From a virus: a DNA stretch of 23,687 nt. The stretch covers positions 1-23,687 of the IMG/VR virus record IMGVR_UViG_3300030107_002348. One strand, 5' to 3'. A model generated the notes under the pieces. It ran no database searches. It worked only from the letters and a program-made list of their open reading frames with translations, and was not told where the DNA came from. Positions 1 through 8,660 of this stretch are shown one piece after another; the first letter of the stretch is position 1, and each line of letters opens with the position of its first letter. The position numbers and the translations under genes were made by a program.

Positions 1-149
1 CAGCAGATGGAGGTGCAATGCCAGCTATACTAGAACTGGCTATATCGTGCAACCAATGGAATGCTTTACCAGAAGCAGGGGGTATACTAGATCAACCTGT
101 TGGACTATTACAAAAGATGTCTTTTTGTTTGAATGCATATAATGCAGTT
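1..149. repeat. Left copy of a 149-bp terminal repeat
   Basis: Bases 1-149 match 23539-23687 in the same orientation, with mismatches only at 80 (G/A), 92 (T/G) and 134 (T/C). This is the end overlap expected of a contig from a circular or circularly permuted genome. The mismatches show that the two ends come from slightly different genomes. All three fall at third codon positions of the gene running through the repeat. Confidence 0.95.
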
Positions 150-254
150 CTATCAGAAAAGAATAGGGGTAGTATGTCTCTGACGGATTGGAGTAACAAC
201 AACCCTGCAGCGTGGAGAATATATTCACGCATTGAAAAATTAAGAAGGGAATAA
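1..254 (+). CDS. Tail assembly chaperone, downstream partner (3' part; gene wraps across window ends)
   Basis: This is the 3' part of a gene whose start lies at the other end of the window (ATG at 23520). Joined across the circle it encodes about 90 residues. The frame is open from base 3, so the ATG at 18 is internal and not the true start. The protein has Cys and Trp residues in its middle (SCNQWNAL) and a basic C-terminus ending EKLRRE. The role is inferred from position: two small overlapping genes directly before a tape measure gene normally encode tail assembly chaperones, which coat the tape measure and recruit tube subunits. The stop at 252-254 is 2 bases from the tape measure ATG, whose ribosome-binding site (AAGGGA) lies in this gene's last codons. 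No homolog is recognised by sequence. Confidence 0.72.
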   Translation, partial: ADGGAMPAILELAISCNQWNALPEAGGILDQPVGLLQKMSFCLNAYNAVLSEKNRGSMSLTDWSNNNPAAWRIYSRIEKLRRE

Positions 255-256
255 TA

Positions 257-2335
257 ATGGCAGCGCAATCAGATTTAAAAATTAATATTACGGCGACGGA
301 TCAAGCTGGCAAAAAGATTAAGTCAATTACACAAGACTTAAATCAGTTAGGTAGCTCTTCGAAAAAATCCGGTGGTCTAATGGCCGCCCTAACGGGTCCG
401 GTTGGTAAAGCTACGGCAGCATTAGCAGGCTTTGGTATTGCGGCCAAAAAAGCGTTTGATTTAGCTCAAGCCGGAGCGGCTATATCCCAAACATCACAGT
501 CATTTGATATGTTGATGACAAAAGTGGGTGCGTCTTCTGATCATTTAGACTTACTACGCACTGCAGCGCAGGGCACTGTATCAGATATGCAGTTGATGAG
601 CTCAACGGCTACATTGTTGGCAGGTGCACAAGGCGAACTAGCTAATCAATTAGCGCAATCAACACCACAACTGTTAGAAATAGCTAAAGCAGCTCAAAAA
701 CTAAATCCATCCTTAGGAGACACTACTTTTCTTTATGATAGTTTAGCCACTGGTGTCAAACGTGCTTCTCCAATGATTTTAGATAACTTAGGTCTTACGA
801 TTAGGATCGGCGAAGCCAATGAAAAGTACGCAGAGGCATTAGGTAAAACGGTAGAGCAATTAACAGCTGATGAACAAAAACAAGCATTACTTAATGAAAC
901 TTTACGAGCTGGAGCAGTCCTTATAGAACAAGCAGGCGGTAATACAGTAAGTGCTACAGATAAATTTAATATATTAAATACTACTGTAGCCAACACTACA
1001 GACAGATTAAAAGTTATGTTGTTTGAAGGAATGGAGCCATATGTTGATACAGCAATAGAGGCAGCACAAGCAACAGAAGAATTTGTGGACAGTTTAGAAC
1101 GCACTCAACGAATGGAAGTTTTTCAGGAAGCATTAGCAACTGCTAACTTAAATACAGTAACGTTTTCACGTAATACTGAAATAGCAAAAGAGCAATTAGA
1201 GGAATTAGATAAACAAGTTCAGGCTGTTAGCGAGGCTGTAGATGCCGATACGAAATTTCGTGATGGAAATATATTAGCTATACATGCAGGAACAGTAGAA
1301 AGACAAGTAGAACTGCAACAACTTGAAGACTCGCAGAGGATGTATCAAGCAACCGGCCAAGTCGTCAATTATGTAACTACAACCACAGAAGACGCTACTG
1401 ACGCAACTGAGGAGCTAGGTAAAACAGTAAAAATTACTACAGACAAAGCAATGAAGCCATATACCATATCGGTACTAGAAGCTAATGCGGCTTTAGGTTT
1501 AGCGATGGATGGATCAGAAGATTATATGGGTTTACTACGTGAGCAAATGAATAAGAAGTATGGTTTAATAAACGTAACCGATTTTCTGAGTGATAGTTTG
1601 GGTAGTTTGGACTCAATGTATAACGACGTTAGAAACAGCGGACGTAGCTATACCAATACTGTACTATCTAATGATTATGCTAATAGTTTGATAGTAGAAT
1701 CTAATATGCGGGTGCAAAGTAGTTTGAACGCTACTGCAACAGGTTATAAGAAAGTAGAACAAAGCGCAAAAAGCGCACTAGCAGCGCAAAACGCATCAAT
1801 AGCTAAAGGTGTTGGTGTAATTGATGCTGGTGGTAATTTACGTGCACCCAAAAGCGTATCTGAACATGAGGAAGTACATGGAGAAGCTTTTAGTGGAGCA
1901 GCCGGCAGAAAGGGTTGGGAACATGTGAGAGATGTTGCTCTCGATATCAAGTCTAGACATCAAGGAGCAGCGCAGGGTGATGAATTAGCTGCCTGGGGTG
2001 GAGAATTTTTACGTAACATGCAAACGCCTTATGGTAGATACGATGAAAGTACAATTCAAGAGGGACTTTTAGCTGCAGGGTTTAGCGGTATAAGAAACGC
2101 AGTACATGGATTTGATGGAGTTATACCACCAGGCTTTCCTAATGATAGTTTTATGATGGGAGTATCTAGTGGTGAACGTGTTTCTGTAACACCAGCACAT
2201 TCTACTAATAAAGGTGGTGGTAATATCACCATTCAAAACGTATATGTACAAGGTGTGAGTACAGAAAGTCAATTATACGAAAAAGTACAAGCGGCCGCAA
2301 GACAACGCGGTAGAGATTTTGCGAGGGTAATGTAA
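257..2335 (+). CDS. Tail tape measure protein
   Basis: A 692-residue tape measure protein, which sets tail length and passes through the tail during DNA ejection. The N-terminus (INITATDQAGKKIKSI) is the usual opening of this family. Residues about 35-75 are Ala/Gly-rich and hydrophobic, and most of the middle is predicted helical. Near the C-terminus the motif GFDGVIPPGFPNDSF followed by SGERVSVTP is typical of tape measure proteins, as is the basic end RQRGRDFARVM. At about 0.15 nm per residue the length predicts a tail near 100 nm. An HEEVH sequence at residues 537-541 has the form of a zinc-protease motif, but no surrounding domain supports this. The start is set by AGAAGGGA 6 bases upstream. 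It lies between the chaperones and the tail hub gene, which begins immediately after the stop. Confidence 0.95.
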   Translation: MAAQSDLKINITATDQAGKKIKSITQDLNQLGSSSKKSGGLMAALTGPVGKATAALAGFGIAAKKAFDLAQAGAAISQTSQSFDMLMTKVGASSDHLDLLRTAAQGTVSDMQLMSSTATLLAGAQGELANQLAQSTPQLLEIAKAAQKLNPSLGDTTFLYDSLATGVKRASPMILDNLGLTIRIGEANEKYAEALGKTVEQLTADEQKQALLNETLRAGAVLIEQAGGNTVSATDKFNILNTTVANTTDRLKVMLFEGMEPYVDTAIEAAQATEEFVDSLERTQRMEVFQEALATANLNTVTFSRNTEIAKEQLEELDKQVQAVSEAVDADTKFRDGNILAIHAGTVERQVELQQLEDSQRMYQATGQVVNYVTTTTEDATDATEELGKTVKITTDKAMKPYTISVLEANAALGLAMDGSEDYMGLLREQMNKKYGLINVTDFLSDSLGSLDSMYNDVRNSGRSYTNTVLSNDYANSLIVESNMRVQSSLNATATGYKKVEQSAKSALAAQNASIAKGVGVIDAGGNLRAPKSVSEHEEVHGEAFSGAAGRKGWEHVRDVALDIKSRHQGAAQGDELAAWGGEFLRNMQTPYGRYDESTIQEGLLAAGFSGIRNAVHGFDGVIPPGFPNDSFMMGVSSGERVSVTPAHSTNKGGGNITIQNVYVQGVSTESQLYEKVQAAARQRGRDFARVM

Positions 2336-3889
2336 ATGGCACAACCCACATGGAAGCTTTACTTAAGGGATATTGTAACTACGGGTACTTACACGGAAGT
2401 ATCTACGTACTTAGAAAACGGCGCGTGGAGTTTAGGCTTTGGAGCGCCTTATGAGCCGATGGCTCGCGAAAGTATTTTATCGGTAACACTTAATAACGCA
2501 GATCGCAGGTTTTCACCGGAATACAGTTCTGGTACCTACTATGGCAAACTTAAGCCAGGTATTTTAATTAAGCTTACTAGTACAGATCCGGCAGATAGTA
2601 CGGTCCGCACAATGTTTATAGGTTGGGTTGATGCTATAAAACCAACTCCAGGTGTATCTCCTGATAAATGTGTAATAACAGCGCAAGGCTTCAATGCTAG
2701 AGCTGCATTAAGTGAAGTGTCTATCCCAGTACAGGAAGATGTAACATACGATGCTGTTTTGGATACTATACTTGAAAACAGTCGAATTTACCCGCCAGGA
2801 ACGTCTGCTTGGTTTCTGGGTGTCGTTGGCCAGTCCGAGCTTGGGAGCACAACAGAGTTAGGATCGACTTCGACATTTGCTAATTTTGAAACAGGTATAT
2901 CAACATTCTTGTTTGCAGGCGATTGGGGTGATAATACAACAGTTTACGGAGCTATGCAACAAACGGTCGGGCGTGAATATGGGCGTTTGTGGTCAGCTAG
3001 AGATGGCATATTAAACGCTATAAATCGCCATAAACTAATAACTGACAAAACTGTAGATTATGCTATAACAACATTTTCTGACATGGATTATCAGTATGGT
3101 TCAAGTACGGATATTGCAAACTTGGTAAATGTAAGAGCTGCAACCAGAAGAGAAACAGCCACGCAGGTCGTTGCCGGTTTACAAAATCCAGTAGCAATAT
3201 CAGCAGGTGGCACTGTAGATATAACGTATGTAATTGAAGGCCAAAGCTCTGGAGACAGAATTGCTGTCAAAAGCCCTATTACTCCAGCGGCTACTACTGA
3301 CTTTTTATGTAACGCATCTGCAGACGGAACAGGCACAAATTTAACTAGTTCATGTACTGGAGCAATAGTATCGGACAAGTCATTTGCTACTAGAGTGACA
3401 GTACGTTATAGTTTGTCGGGATCAACCAATGGCTATATAACTTTTGGTCAACTAAGAGGAACTAAACTAGATCAATTTGCTGTGGTAGAACAATCAGCAC
3501 AAGATGATGATAGTATTCGTGATTATGGAAGAAGACAACTAACTTGGGCTTATAATATGGATAGTGTTGATACTGCTGATACAATTGCAGGACATATATT
3601 GAGAGAACGTAAAGATCCAAGAGGGCGCGTCAAGAACATTAGTTTTAAACCTACTAGTACTGCGGCTTTATTGACTCAAGCTTTAACTAGATCAATATTT
3701 GATCGTGTAACAGTAACTGATACTCAGACTGGACTAGATGCCGTACCGTACTTTATAATTGCAGAAACACATGCTTTTGAAAACCAAGACTATTCAGTCG
3801 TATGGGATCTTGAACCATCATCAGCTACAGATTACTGGGTTTTAGGTACAAACACTCTTGGTGAAACAACAACATTGGGCCCACTATAG
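2336..3889 (+). CDS. Minor tail protein / tail hub (distal tail region)
   Basis: A 517-residue tail protein whose ATG directly abuts the tape measure stop (TAAATG). The N-terminal 100 residues (for example LNNADRRFSPEYSSG, then KLKPGILIKL) are of the kind found in hub or baseplate proteins that close the tail tube tip and connect it to receptor-binding proteins. Two similar LGSTTxLG-type segments occur, one near residue 170 (ELGSTTELGSTSTF) and one at the extreme C-terminus (LGTNTLGETTTLG), possibly ends of related modules. A central segment of about residues 270-380 looks like a beta-rich insertion. The function rests on the family-like N-terminus and on position after the tape measure. I cannot separate Dit-like from Tal-like parts by eye. 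Confidence 0.8.
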   Translation: MAQPTWKLYLRDIVTTGTYTEVSTYLENGAWSLGFGAPYEPMARESILSVTLNNADRRFSPEYSSGTYYGKLKPGILIKLTSTDPADSTVRTMFIGWVDAIKPTPGVSPDKCVITAQGFNARAALSEVSIPVQEDVTYDAVLDTILENSRIYPPGTSAWFLGVVGQSELGSTTELGSTSTFANFETGISTFLFAGDWGDNTTVYGAMQQTVGREYGRLWSARDGILNAINRHKLITDKTVDYAITTFSDMDYQYGSSTDIANLVNVRAATRRETATQVVAGLQNPVAISAGGTVDITYVIEGQSSGDRIAVKSPITPAATTDFLCNASADGTGTNLTSSCTGAIVSDKSFATRVTVRYSLSGSTNGYITFGQLRGTKLDQFAVVEQSAQDDDSIRDYGRRQLTWAYNMDSVDTADTIAGHILRERKDPRGRVKNISFKPTSTAALLTQALTRSIFDRVTVTDTQTGLDAVPYFIIAETHAFENQDYSVVWDLEPSSATDYWVLGTNTLGETTTLGPL

Positions 3890-3897
3890 GAGGATAT

Positions 3898-4335
3898 ATG
3901 CGTATACAAGGAGCAGAACAACAGGTCGCTATAAAAAACGCAGGGGGATACAGAAGTTTTGTGTCTGGTGTAATTAGAATGCGACACGGCTTTGAGGTCA
4001 ATTGGGAAAACATTGCACATGATGCTAGACCACTATATGCTAGAATCAGTCGCGGCGACTGGGTTGTTAGTTGTGATCTATTAGAAGGAACAGAATTTCC
4101 GTGTGGTGGTAGTCTGGTAGTTTCATACATGGACCCCTATATGATTTGTGATGAGTGTGTAAATCATGAATGGGATAACGCGGTACGGTTAGTTACGTTT
4201 CCGCCAGAAAAAGACAGATTAATTATTGAGGAACTATTAATAGCGCGTCCGCATCCAGGATTACGCAACTGGAATGGGGAATCAGTACTAGAAGTACAAG
4301 AAGCTAATATTAATAAATTTTGGGAAAAAGAATAA
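3898..4335 (+). CDS. Uncharacterised tail-region protein with Cys pairs
   Basis: A 145-residue protein with a strong ribosome-binding site (AGGAGGATAT) directly before its ATG. No family is recognised. It has cysteines at SCDLL, FPCGG and CDEC, followed by NHEW, which could form a small metal site or disulfides. The C-terminal half contains IIEELLIARPHPGLRN. It is soluble, with no signal peptide or membrane segment. It lies between the tail hub gene and the receptor-binding gene and is the last gene before a terminator, so a tail-tip or adaptor role is likely but unproven. Confidence 0.7.
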   Translation: MRIQGAEQQVAIKNAGGYRSFVSGVIRMRHGFEVNWENIAHDARPLYARISRGDWVVSCDLLEGTEFPCGGSLVVSYMDPYMICDECVNHEWDNAVRLVTFPPEKDRLIIEELLIARPHPGLRNWNGESVLEVQEANINKFWEKE

Positions 4336-4399
4336 ACAAAAAACAATGGTTATAACAAACTTTTATATAATATGTGTGTTATGTATCATAAATAGTAAA

Positions 4400-4423
4400 A
4401 AAAACGCTAAAAAGAGCGTTTTT
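4400..4423 (+). terminator. Rho-independent terminator between tail hub and receptor-binding genes
   Basis: A 9-bp perfect stem (AAAAACGCT / AGCGTTTTT) with a 6-base loop, lying in the 109-bp gap 4336-4444. The A and U runs are part of the stem, so it could work in both directions. The GC core is only 4 bp, so termination may be partial, which would suit differential expression of the downstream receptor-binding gene. Confidence 0.65.
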
Positions 4424-4444
4424 AGAGCAAATAGGAGGTAATTT

Positions 4445-5164
4445 ATGGCATGGGTAGATGGGGTAGACTATTCGACTGGGCAGCTCATTAGTGCGACTAT
4501 TTGGAATAACTATCTTGGAGCAGGTAATAACATAGATCTTACGGCACCAGGAGTCGTGACAACCAAAGGAGACGTCGTGGCGGCTACAGCGGACAACACT
4601 ATAGCGAGAATCGCAGTCGGCGCTAATGACACAGTTCTAACGGCAGATAGTTCTGAGTCGGCAGGTGTAAAATGGGCTGCAGCGGCCTCAGGTGGGCTGA
4701 CAGCAGCGTCACAATGGCGATTAACATCAGACTTTACAGGAGATGCTGCTCCTATATCTTCAAACTTGGAGGAAGTAGACGCTCCTACAGCGTTTGGAGT
4801 TTTAGGGTCAAGCATGACTGTTTCTAGTGGTGCATTTACATTTCCATCAACAGGATACTGGTATGTAAACTTTATGACAACGTTTTATTATAATAGTACA
4901 ACTACATACACAGACAATCAAATTTATGTTACACCTGATGGCGGTTCAAACTGGAACATAGCAACTTACGGGCGCTCGGGAATTTATGGCGGCTCTGGTC
5001 AGCAGTACGCTAATGTGTTTTCAGACTTCATCATTGATGTAGATAGTACTACTAATGATAAAGTAAGATTTCACACCAAAGTTCAGGATAACAGTACAAC
5101 CACTAAAGGAAATACTGATTATAATTACACCAGCATGACATTTCTTAGATTAGCTGACACATAG
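4445..5164 (+). CDS. Receptor-binding protein / tail fibre with C1q-like C-terminal domain
   Basis: A 239-residue host-recognition protein. Residues about 1-30 (GVDYSTGQLISATIWNNYL) form a short attachment region. Residues about 35-78 carry the common phage fibre repeat TTKGDVVAATADNT followed by LTADS and GVKWA. From about residue 105 the sequence is beta-rich and aromatic (FTFPSTGYWYVNF, then YNSTTTYTDNQ, ending in a SMTFLRLAD strand), as in trimeric C1q/TNF-like jelly-roll domains that end phage fibres. The ribosome-binding site TAGGAGGTAATTT decides the start. The next gene is a fibre assembly chaperone, which supports the role. No reverse transcriptase or template repeat for diversification is seen. 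Confidence 0.85.
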   Translation: MAWVDGVDYSTGQLISATIWNNYLGAGNNIDLTAPGVVTTKGDVVAATADNTIARIAVGANDTVLTADSSESAGVKWAAAASGGLTAASQWRLTSDFTGDAAPISSNLEEVDAPTAFGVLGSSMTVSSGAFTFPSTGYWYVNFMTTFYYNSTTTYTDNQIYVTPDGGSNWNIATYGRSGIYGGSGQQYANVFSDFIIDVDSTTNDKVRFHTKVQDNSTTTKGNTDYNYTSMTFLRLADT

Positions 5165-5181
5165 GATTATAGGAGAATAAC

Positions 5182-5550
5182 ATGGACGCAAATACAGGAA
5201 GACCAGATCATATTGAGGATGTACTTGTACATTTACACAGTGGTCAATGGTTTGGATGGAAAAAACCATCTAAAGAGTATAAAGATCTAATCGTACATGA
5301 TAGTTCATATTCTAAGCCAACTAAAGCTAGTTTAGAAAACAAACTAGCTAAAGCGCAAGATGACTTCGACTGGGCTGAAGTGCGCAAGCAGCGAGATATG
5401 ATGTTATCTGAAAGCGATTATATATTAATGCCTGATTACCCACTGGAAGACAAATCAGCTTGGGAATCATATAGGCAAGAACTAAGAGACATACCATCCA
5501 GCTATGATGATGTAAATGATGTTTCTTATCCGGAGAAACCAAATGCGTAA
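5182..5550 (+). CDS. Tail fibre assembly chaperone-like protein
   Basis: A 122-residue protein whose C-terminal half matches the widespread tail fibre assembly chaperone signature (Phage_tail_APC-like): RKQRDMMLSESDYIL, then KSAWESYRQELRDIP and a terminal VSYPEKP. In related phages such proteins help the adjacent fibre fold or trimerise. It follows the receptor-binding gene by 17 bases, with its own AGGAGAATAAC site. The N-terminal 60 residues (VLVHLHSGQWFGW) are not recognised and may contact the specific fibre. Confidence 0.82.
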   Translation: MDANTGRPDHIEDVLVHLHSGQWFGWKKPSKEYKDLIVHDSSYSKPTKASLENKLAKAQDDFDWAEVRKQRDMMLSESDYILMPDYPLEDKSAWESYRQELRDIPSSYDDVNDVSYPEKPNA

Positions 5551-5630
5551 TCAGTGTACAATAATGTGCCCTATTGTGTGTGGTGGGGGCAGTTGCGGTA
5601 AATAAACCTATATAGTTTGGAGGTATCTTT

Positions 5631-7163
5631 ATGAGCATCGAGATTACTCAACAGACAATAGATTTCATAGTACGTTGGGAGGGTTTTTCTCCTAACGCTT
5701 ATTGGGACTATCAACAATGGACAATAGGATATGGAACAAAAGGATATGAAGGACAAACAATCACACCGCAGGAAGCTGAGGACGCTCTTCGAGCTGACTT
5801 GGATCAAAGAGCCAATGTATTGGAAAAGCAACTTACAGTTGCCCTTACTCCCAACCAAACAACCGCGTTTCTTGACGCGGCGTTCAATCTTGGCTCCGTT
5901 CCAGCTCCTTGCGTTTTGTATGCTAACTCTAATCAATGGCAAGAAGCAGCTGACGAACTCCGTAAGTATTGCCATGCGGGCGGTGAAAAATTACCGGCGT
6001 TGGTGCGTAGAAGAGAACAAGAAGCCAGACTTATTGAGGTGGATATTATGAAAGGTGAGCCCCGTGTACAATATGATCGTGTATATCATTTAGTTGGACC
6101 AGATGCCAGTATAGACGAATTTGTTGAAGCTGCTAAAAAAGTTTATGAAACTAAAGGCACTATTGGCTTTTCAGCTGATGATGCTGGTATTGGCAACTTA
6201 GACAGTCGCGAGGTAGTACTACACGGCGAACAACCTGAAGGTATTGAAGAATGGTTTAATGAGCATTATAGCGGTGTAAAAGTAACTAATGGGGATTTGA
6301 TCGAAAAACCTATAGAAACGCCAAAACCACCTGTTTTTGAGCCATCTAGCGCCCTCTGGGGTTTGCACGGATCCGCGGACGGCAATTGGTCGAACCCTAT
6401 TTCCGATGAAGTCCAGCGCCAGCTTAAGCTAGCTCGTATTCAGGCGTATAAAGCTTTGTCAAATGAATCGAGTATGTCCATTCCAATCGTAAAAGGCATA
6501 AATCCGGATGCGTTTATAATGGTTCGTCTAATGGCCAAAGTAAATGCAGACAAACCGTTTGCAGATGATTTTATCAGGGCCGTCAAATCTGATGCCTTAT
6601 CTTGGTATCAAAACGGTGTACGGTATTTTGAGGTGCATAATGAACCTAATCTACAAATTGAGGGTATGTGGGATGTGTGGCGCGATGGGGCGGAATTTGC
6701 TAGTTGGTTCCATCGTGTAGTTCATCACCTGAAAGCTGATATGCCAGAAGCGCAATTTGGCTATCCTGGACTGTCGCCTGGCTTTGCTATCGAAGGTGTA
6801 AGGTATAATCCTATGCGTTTTTGGAGAGAATCGCACAGTGCTTTCAACGAAGCCGACTGGATAGGGGTCCACTGCTATTGGCAACATGAAGACGAGATTA
6901 GATCTACAGATGGTGGCCACTGGTTTAAAAACATACAATCTGATGTATCCGGAAAACCTATGCTTATAACGGAGTTCAGCAACCCCTCTGCAACAGTTTC
7001 TAAAGAAGTAAAAGCACATCAATATAACACATATATATCAACGCTCCAAAATACAGGAATACACTCGGCTTATTGTTTTATCTCGACAGCCAGCTCGGGG
7101 TTTGAACATGAGACTTGGAATGATTCACCTATACCCAACATTGTAGGATCACGTAATGGATAA
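5631..7163 (+). CDS. Two-enzyme endolysin: GH24 lysozyme fused to a clan GH-A TIM barrel
   Basis: A 510-residue cell-wall enzyme. Residues 1-145 are a GH24 (T4-type) lysozyme cutting the glycan between MurNAc and GlcNAc. E17, D26 and T31 lie in RWEGFSPNAYWDYQQWTIGY with near T4 lysozyme spacing (E11, D20, T26). Residues about 150-225 form a small linker domain (IGFSADDAGIGNL, then EEWFNEHYSGV). Residues about 235-510 look like a clan GH-A TIM-barrel glycosidase: E338 in HNEPNL fits the acid/base and E448 in LITEFSN the nucleophile, 110 residues apart. There is no signal peptide, so export needs a holin. The start follows TTGGAGGTATCTTT. The barrel could act on wall polysaccharide or capsule. 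I associate this domain combination with Anaerolineae proteins from memory only. Confidence 0.88.
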   Translation: MSIEITQQTIDFIVRWEGFSPNAYWDYQQWTIGYGTKGYEGQTITPQEAEDALRADLDQRANVLEKQLTVALTPNQTTAFLDAAFNLGSVPAPCVLYANSNQWQEAADELRKYCHAGGEKLPALVRRREQEARLIEVDIMKGEPRVQYDRVYHLVGPDASIDEFVEAAKKVYETKGTIGFSADDAGIGNLDSREVVLHGEQPEGIEEWFNEHYSGVKVTNGDLIEKPIETPKPPVFEPSSALWGLHGSADGNWSNPISDEVQRQLKLARIQAYKALSNESSMSIPIVKGINPDAFIMVRLMAKVNADKPFADDFIRAVKSDALSWYQNGVRYFEVHNEPNLQIEGMWDVWRDGAEFASWFHRVVHHLKADMPEAQFGYPGLSPGFAIEGVRYNPMRFWRESHSAFNEADWIGVHCYWQHEDEIRSTDGGHWFKNIQSDVSGKPMLITEFSNPSATVSKEVKAHQYNTYISTLQNTGIHSAYCFISTASSGFEHETWNDSPIPNIVGSRNG

Positions 7164-7380
7164 CATCGATAAAACTATAGACCAAATTAAACACCATATA
7201 GCAGTTCTAAACCATAGCAGCGAAAGAATGGCTGACTCACTTGACGAATTAGAGGATGATGTTAGCAATTTACGCGAAAGGGTTTCAAGCATCGAATCAA
7301 ATTTGGAGTGGATGAAAATGCTAAATGTTGCTATACTAGGAGCTGTATTAAGTTTGGTGTTTAAAGTTTTTGCAGCATAA
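7156..7380 (+). CDS. XhlA-like holin or holin partner
   Basis: A 74-residue protein overlapping the endolysin end by 8 bases, so probably translationally coupled to it. Residues about 1-52 are a charged helical or coiled-coil region with heptad-like spacing (LDELEDDVSNLRERVSSIES). Residues about 55-74 form a single C-terminal membrane segment (LNVAILGAVLSLVFKVFAA). This arrangement matches XhlA-type lysis proteins, which anchor in the membrane and help release the endolysin. The main alternative is another kind of small lysis regulator. Two more small membrane proteins at 14225 and 14438 may share the holin role. Confidence 0.75.
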   Translation: MDNIDKTIDQIKHHIAVLNHSSERMADSLDELEDDVSNLRERVSSIESNLEWMKMLNVAILGAVLSLVFKVFAA

Positions 7381-7403
7381 CATTACAACAGACGAGGTAG
7401 AAC

Positions 7404-8276
7404 ATGTTACCTAAATTAGAAAGAGGTAAAAGCCCAGGCGCGTATTTTACTAGATTGTCATATACGCCAAAGTGGTCGCAAATGTTTTTGCTTATTAGCG
7501 ACGTACACTTTGATGCTATGGGTTGTAATAGAAAACTTCTCAAAAAGCATTTAGATCAAGCACAGGAGCGCGATGCTCCTGTTTTTATTTTCGGGGACAC
7601 AATGGACTTAATGCAAGGCAAAAAAGATCCTCGTGGCGCTAAACACAAGTTACGCCGAGAATATATGTTTGAAGATTACCTCGGAGCTGTATGTGAAGAC
7701 ACTGCTAAATTCTTAGCTCCTTACGCAGACAACATTCAGCTTATAGCACAAGGCAACCATGAGCTGTCTTATAAAAGACATCACGAAATAGATCCTCTTA
7801 GTATAATGACAACTCATATTAAAGCTGAGACTGGTATTAGACCTATTGTCGCCCCGTACACTGGCTGGATTCAGTTCAAGTGTCAAATGAAGACCGGAGG
7901 CCGCAGAAAGACTGTAATACTGAAATATCATCATGGGGCTGGATCGAATTCACCTGTTACCAAAGGCGCAATAGCATCAAATAGGAGTGTAGCTATGTGG
8001 CCTAATGCAGATGTAATTGTACGCGGTCATATTCACAATCGTTTTAGTATGGACTTACCCTGTCAAAAGATATCAGCAAATGGAGTTATACATGATGCTC
8101 AACGAACTTATTTACAGACAGGATGTTACGTTAGTGATATTGATGATCCTGATAGTTGGTCGGAACAAAAAGGTTTTGGTGCCCCCGGTCTTGGTGGATA
8201 TTGGTTAAAGTTGTATTGTGATACAACTACAGACCCGCTTGATATGATAAAATGGATAGCGTATCCTACTGATTGA
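7404..8276 (+). CDS. Calcineurin-like metallophosphoesterase
   Basis: A 290-residue phosphoesterase with the complete two-metal motif set: SDVHFD (D33, H35), FGDTMD (D65, D68), GNHE (N118, H119), YHHG (H176, H177) and GHIHN (H209, H211). The family hydrolyses phosphomono- or diesters, and nucleic acid, nucleotides or a signalling nucleotide are all possible substrates. There is no signal peptide. The ribosome-binding site before the ATG is weak (GACGAGG). It lies between the lysis genes and an HNH nuclease, with which it shares a TGATG junction, so both may act in DNA processing or host takeover. Confidence 0.88.
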   Translation: MLPKLERGKSPGAYFTRLSYTPKWSQMFLLISDVHFDAMGCNRKLLKKHLDQAQERDAPVFIFGDTMDLMQGKKDPRGAKHKLRREYMFEDYLGAVCEDTAKFLAPYADNIQLIAQGNHELSYKRHHEIDPLSIMTTHIKAETGIRPIVAPYTGWIQFKCQMKTGGRRKTVILKYHHGAGSNSPVTKGAIASNRSVAMWPNADVIVRGHIHNRFSMDLPCQKISANGVIHDAQRTYLQTGCYVSDIDDPDSWSEQKGFGAPGLGGYWLKLYCDTTTDPLDMIKWIAYPTD

Positions 8277-8647
8277 TGAATCGAACCAAATTAAAGATAC
8301 GTTTACTATATGAACGCAAGTTGTGTGACTGGTGTGGTGGTTTGATTACTGATAGCTGTGATATGCACGAATGGTTAATCAAAAGATCAGCTGTGCCAAA
8401 GCGTAAGCAGAACAAAATATTTGATCCACGTAATTGTTCATTATTGCACCATAGTCCATGCCATATTGAGCATGGACAAACAAAAGCCATGAAAGATGTG
8501 TTAGCACCAATATTTATTTATCGTTATGGTAAGGCTGCTATGTTGGACTTTATATATTCGTTAGAACTTAAGTCAGAAATGGAATATATTATGCAAATAG
8601 AAAGTTGCACAAATGGCGGAGTCATGTATAATATGAGAACAATATAA
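8276..8647 (+). CDS. HNH endonuclease
   Basis: A 123-residue protein. ATG 8276 overlaps the upstream stop by one base (TGATG), indicating coupled translation. A TTG at 8273 would add one residue but is less likely. The HNH signature is visible: C17-x2-C20 as zinc ligands, D29-M-H31, N53 in DPRNCSLLHH, and C62-H63-x2-H66. Small HNH proteins nick or cut DNA and in many phages assist packaging or recombination. It is far from the terminase on the linear map, so a packaging role is less obvious than in cos phages. It is the last gene before a strong terminator. Confidence 0.82.
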   Translation: MNRTKLKIRLLYERKLCDWCGGLITDSCDMHEWLIKRSAVPKRKQNKIFDPRNCSLLHHSPCHIEHGQTKAMKDVLAPIFIYRYGKAAMLDFIYSLELKSEMEYIMQIESCTNGGVMYNMRTI

Positions 8648-8660
8648 TAATTTCATACTT

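Noticed and set aside
4366-4371. TATAAT as a promoter before the receptor-binding gene
   Set aside because: There is no good -35 and no TGn, and transcription would meet the terminator at 4400-4423 within about 50 bases. The AT-rich gap makes chance TATAAT likely.
4445-5164. Diversity-generating retroelement target in the receptor-binding gene
   Set aside because: No reverse transcriptase, template repeat or near-duplicate of the gene's 3' end was seen in the window.
5567-5591. TGCCC/GGGCA hairpin before the endolysin gene
   Set aside because: The stem is only 5 bp with a 15-base loop and no T run, too weak to call a terminator or switch.
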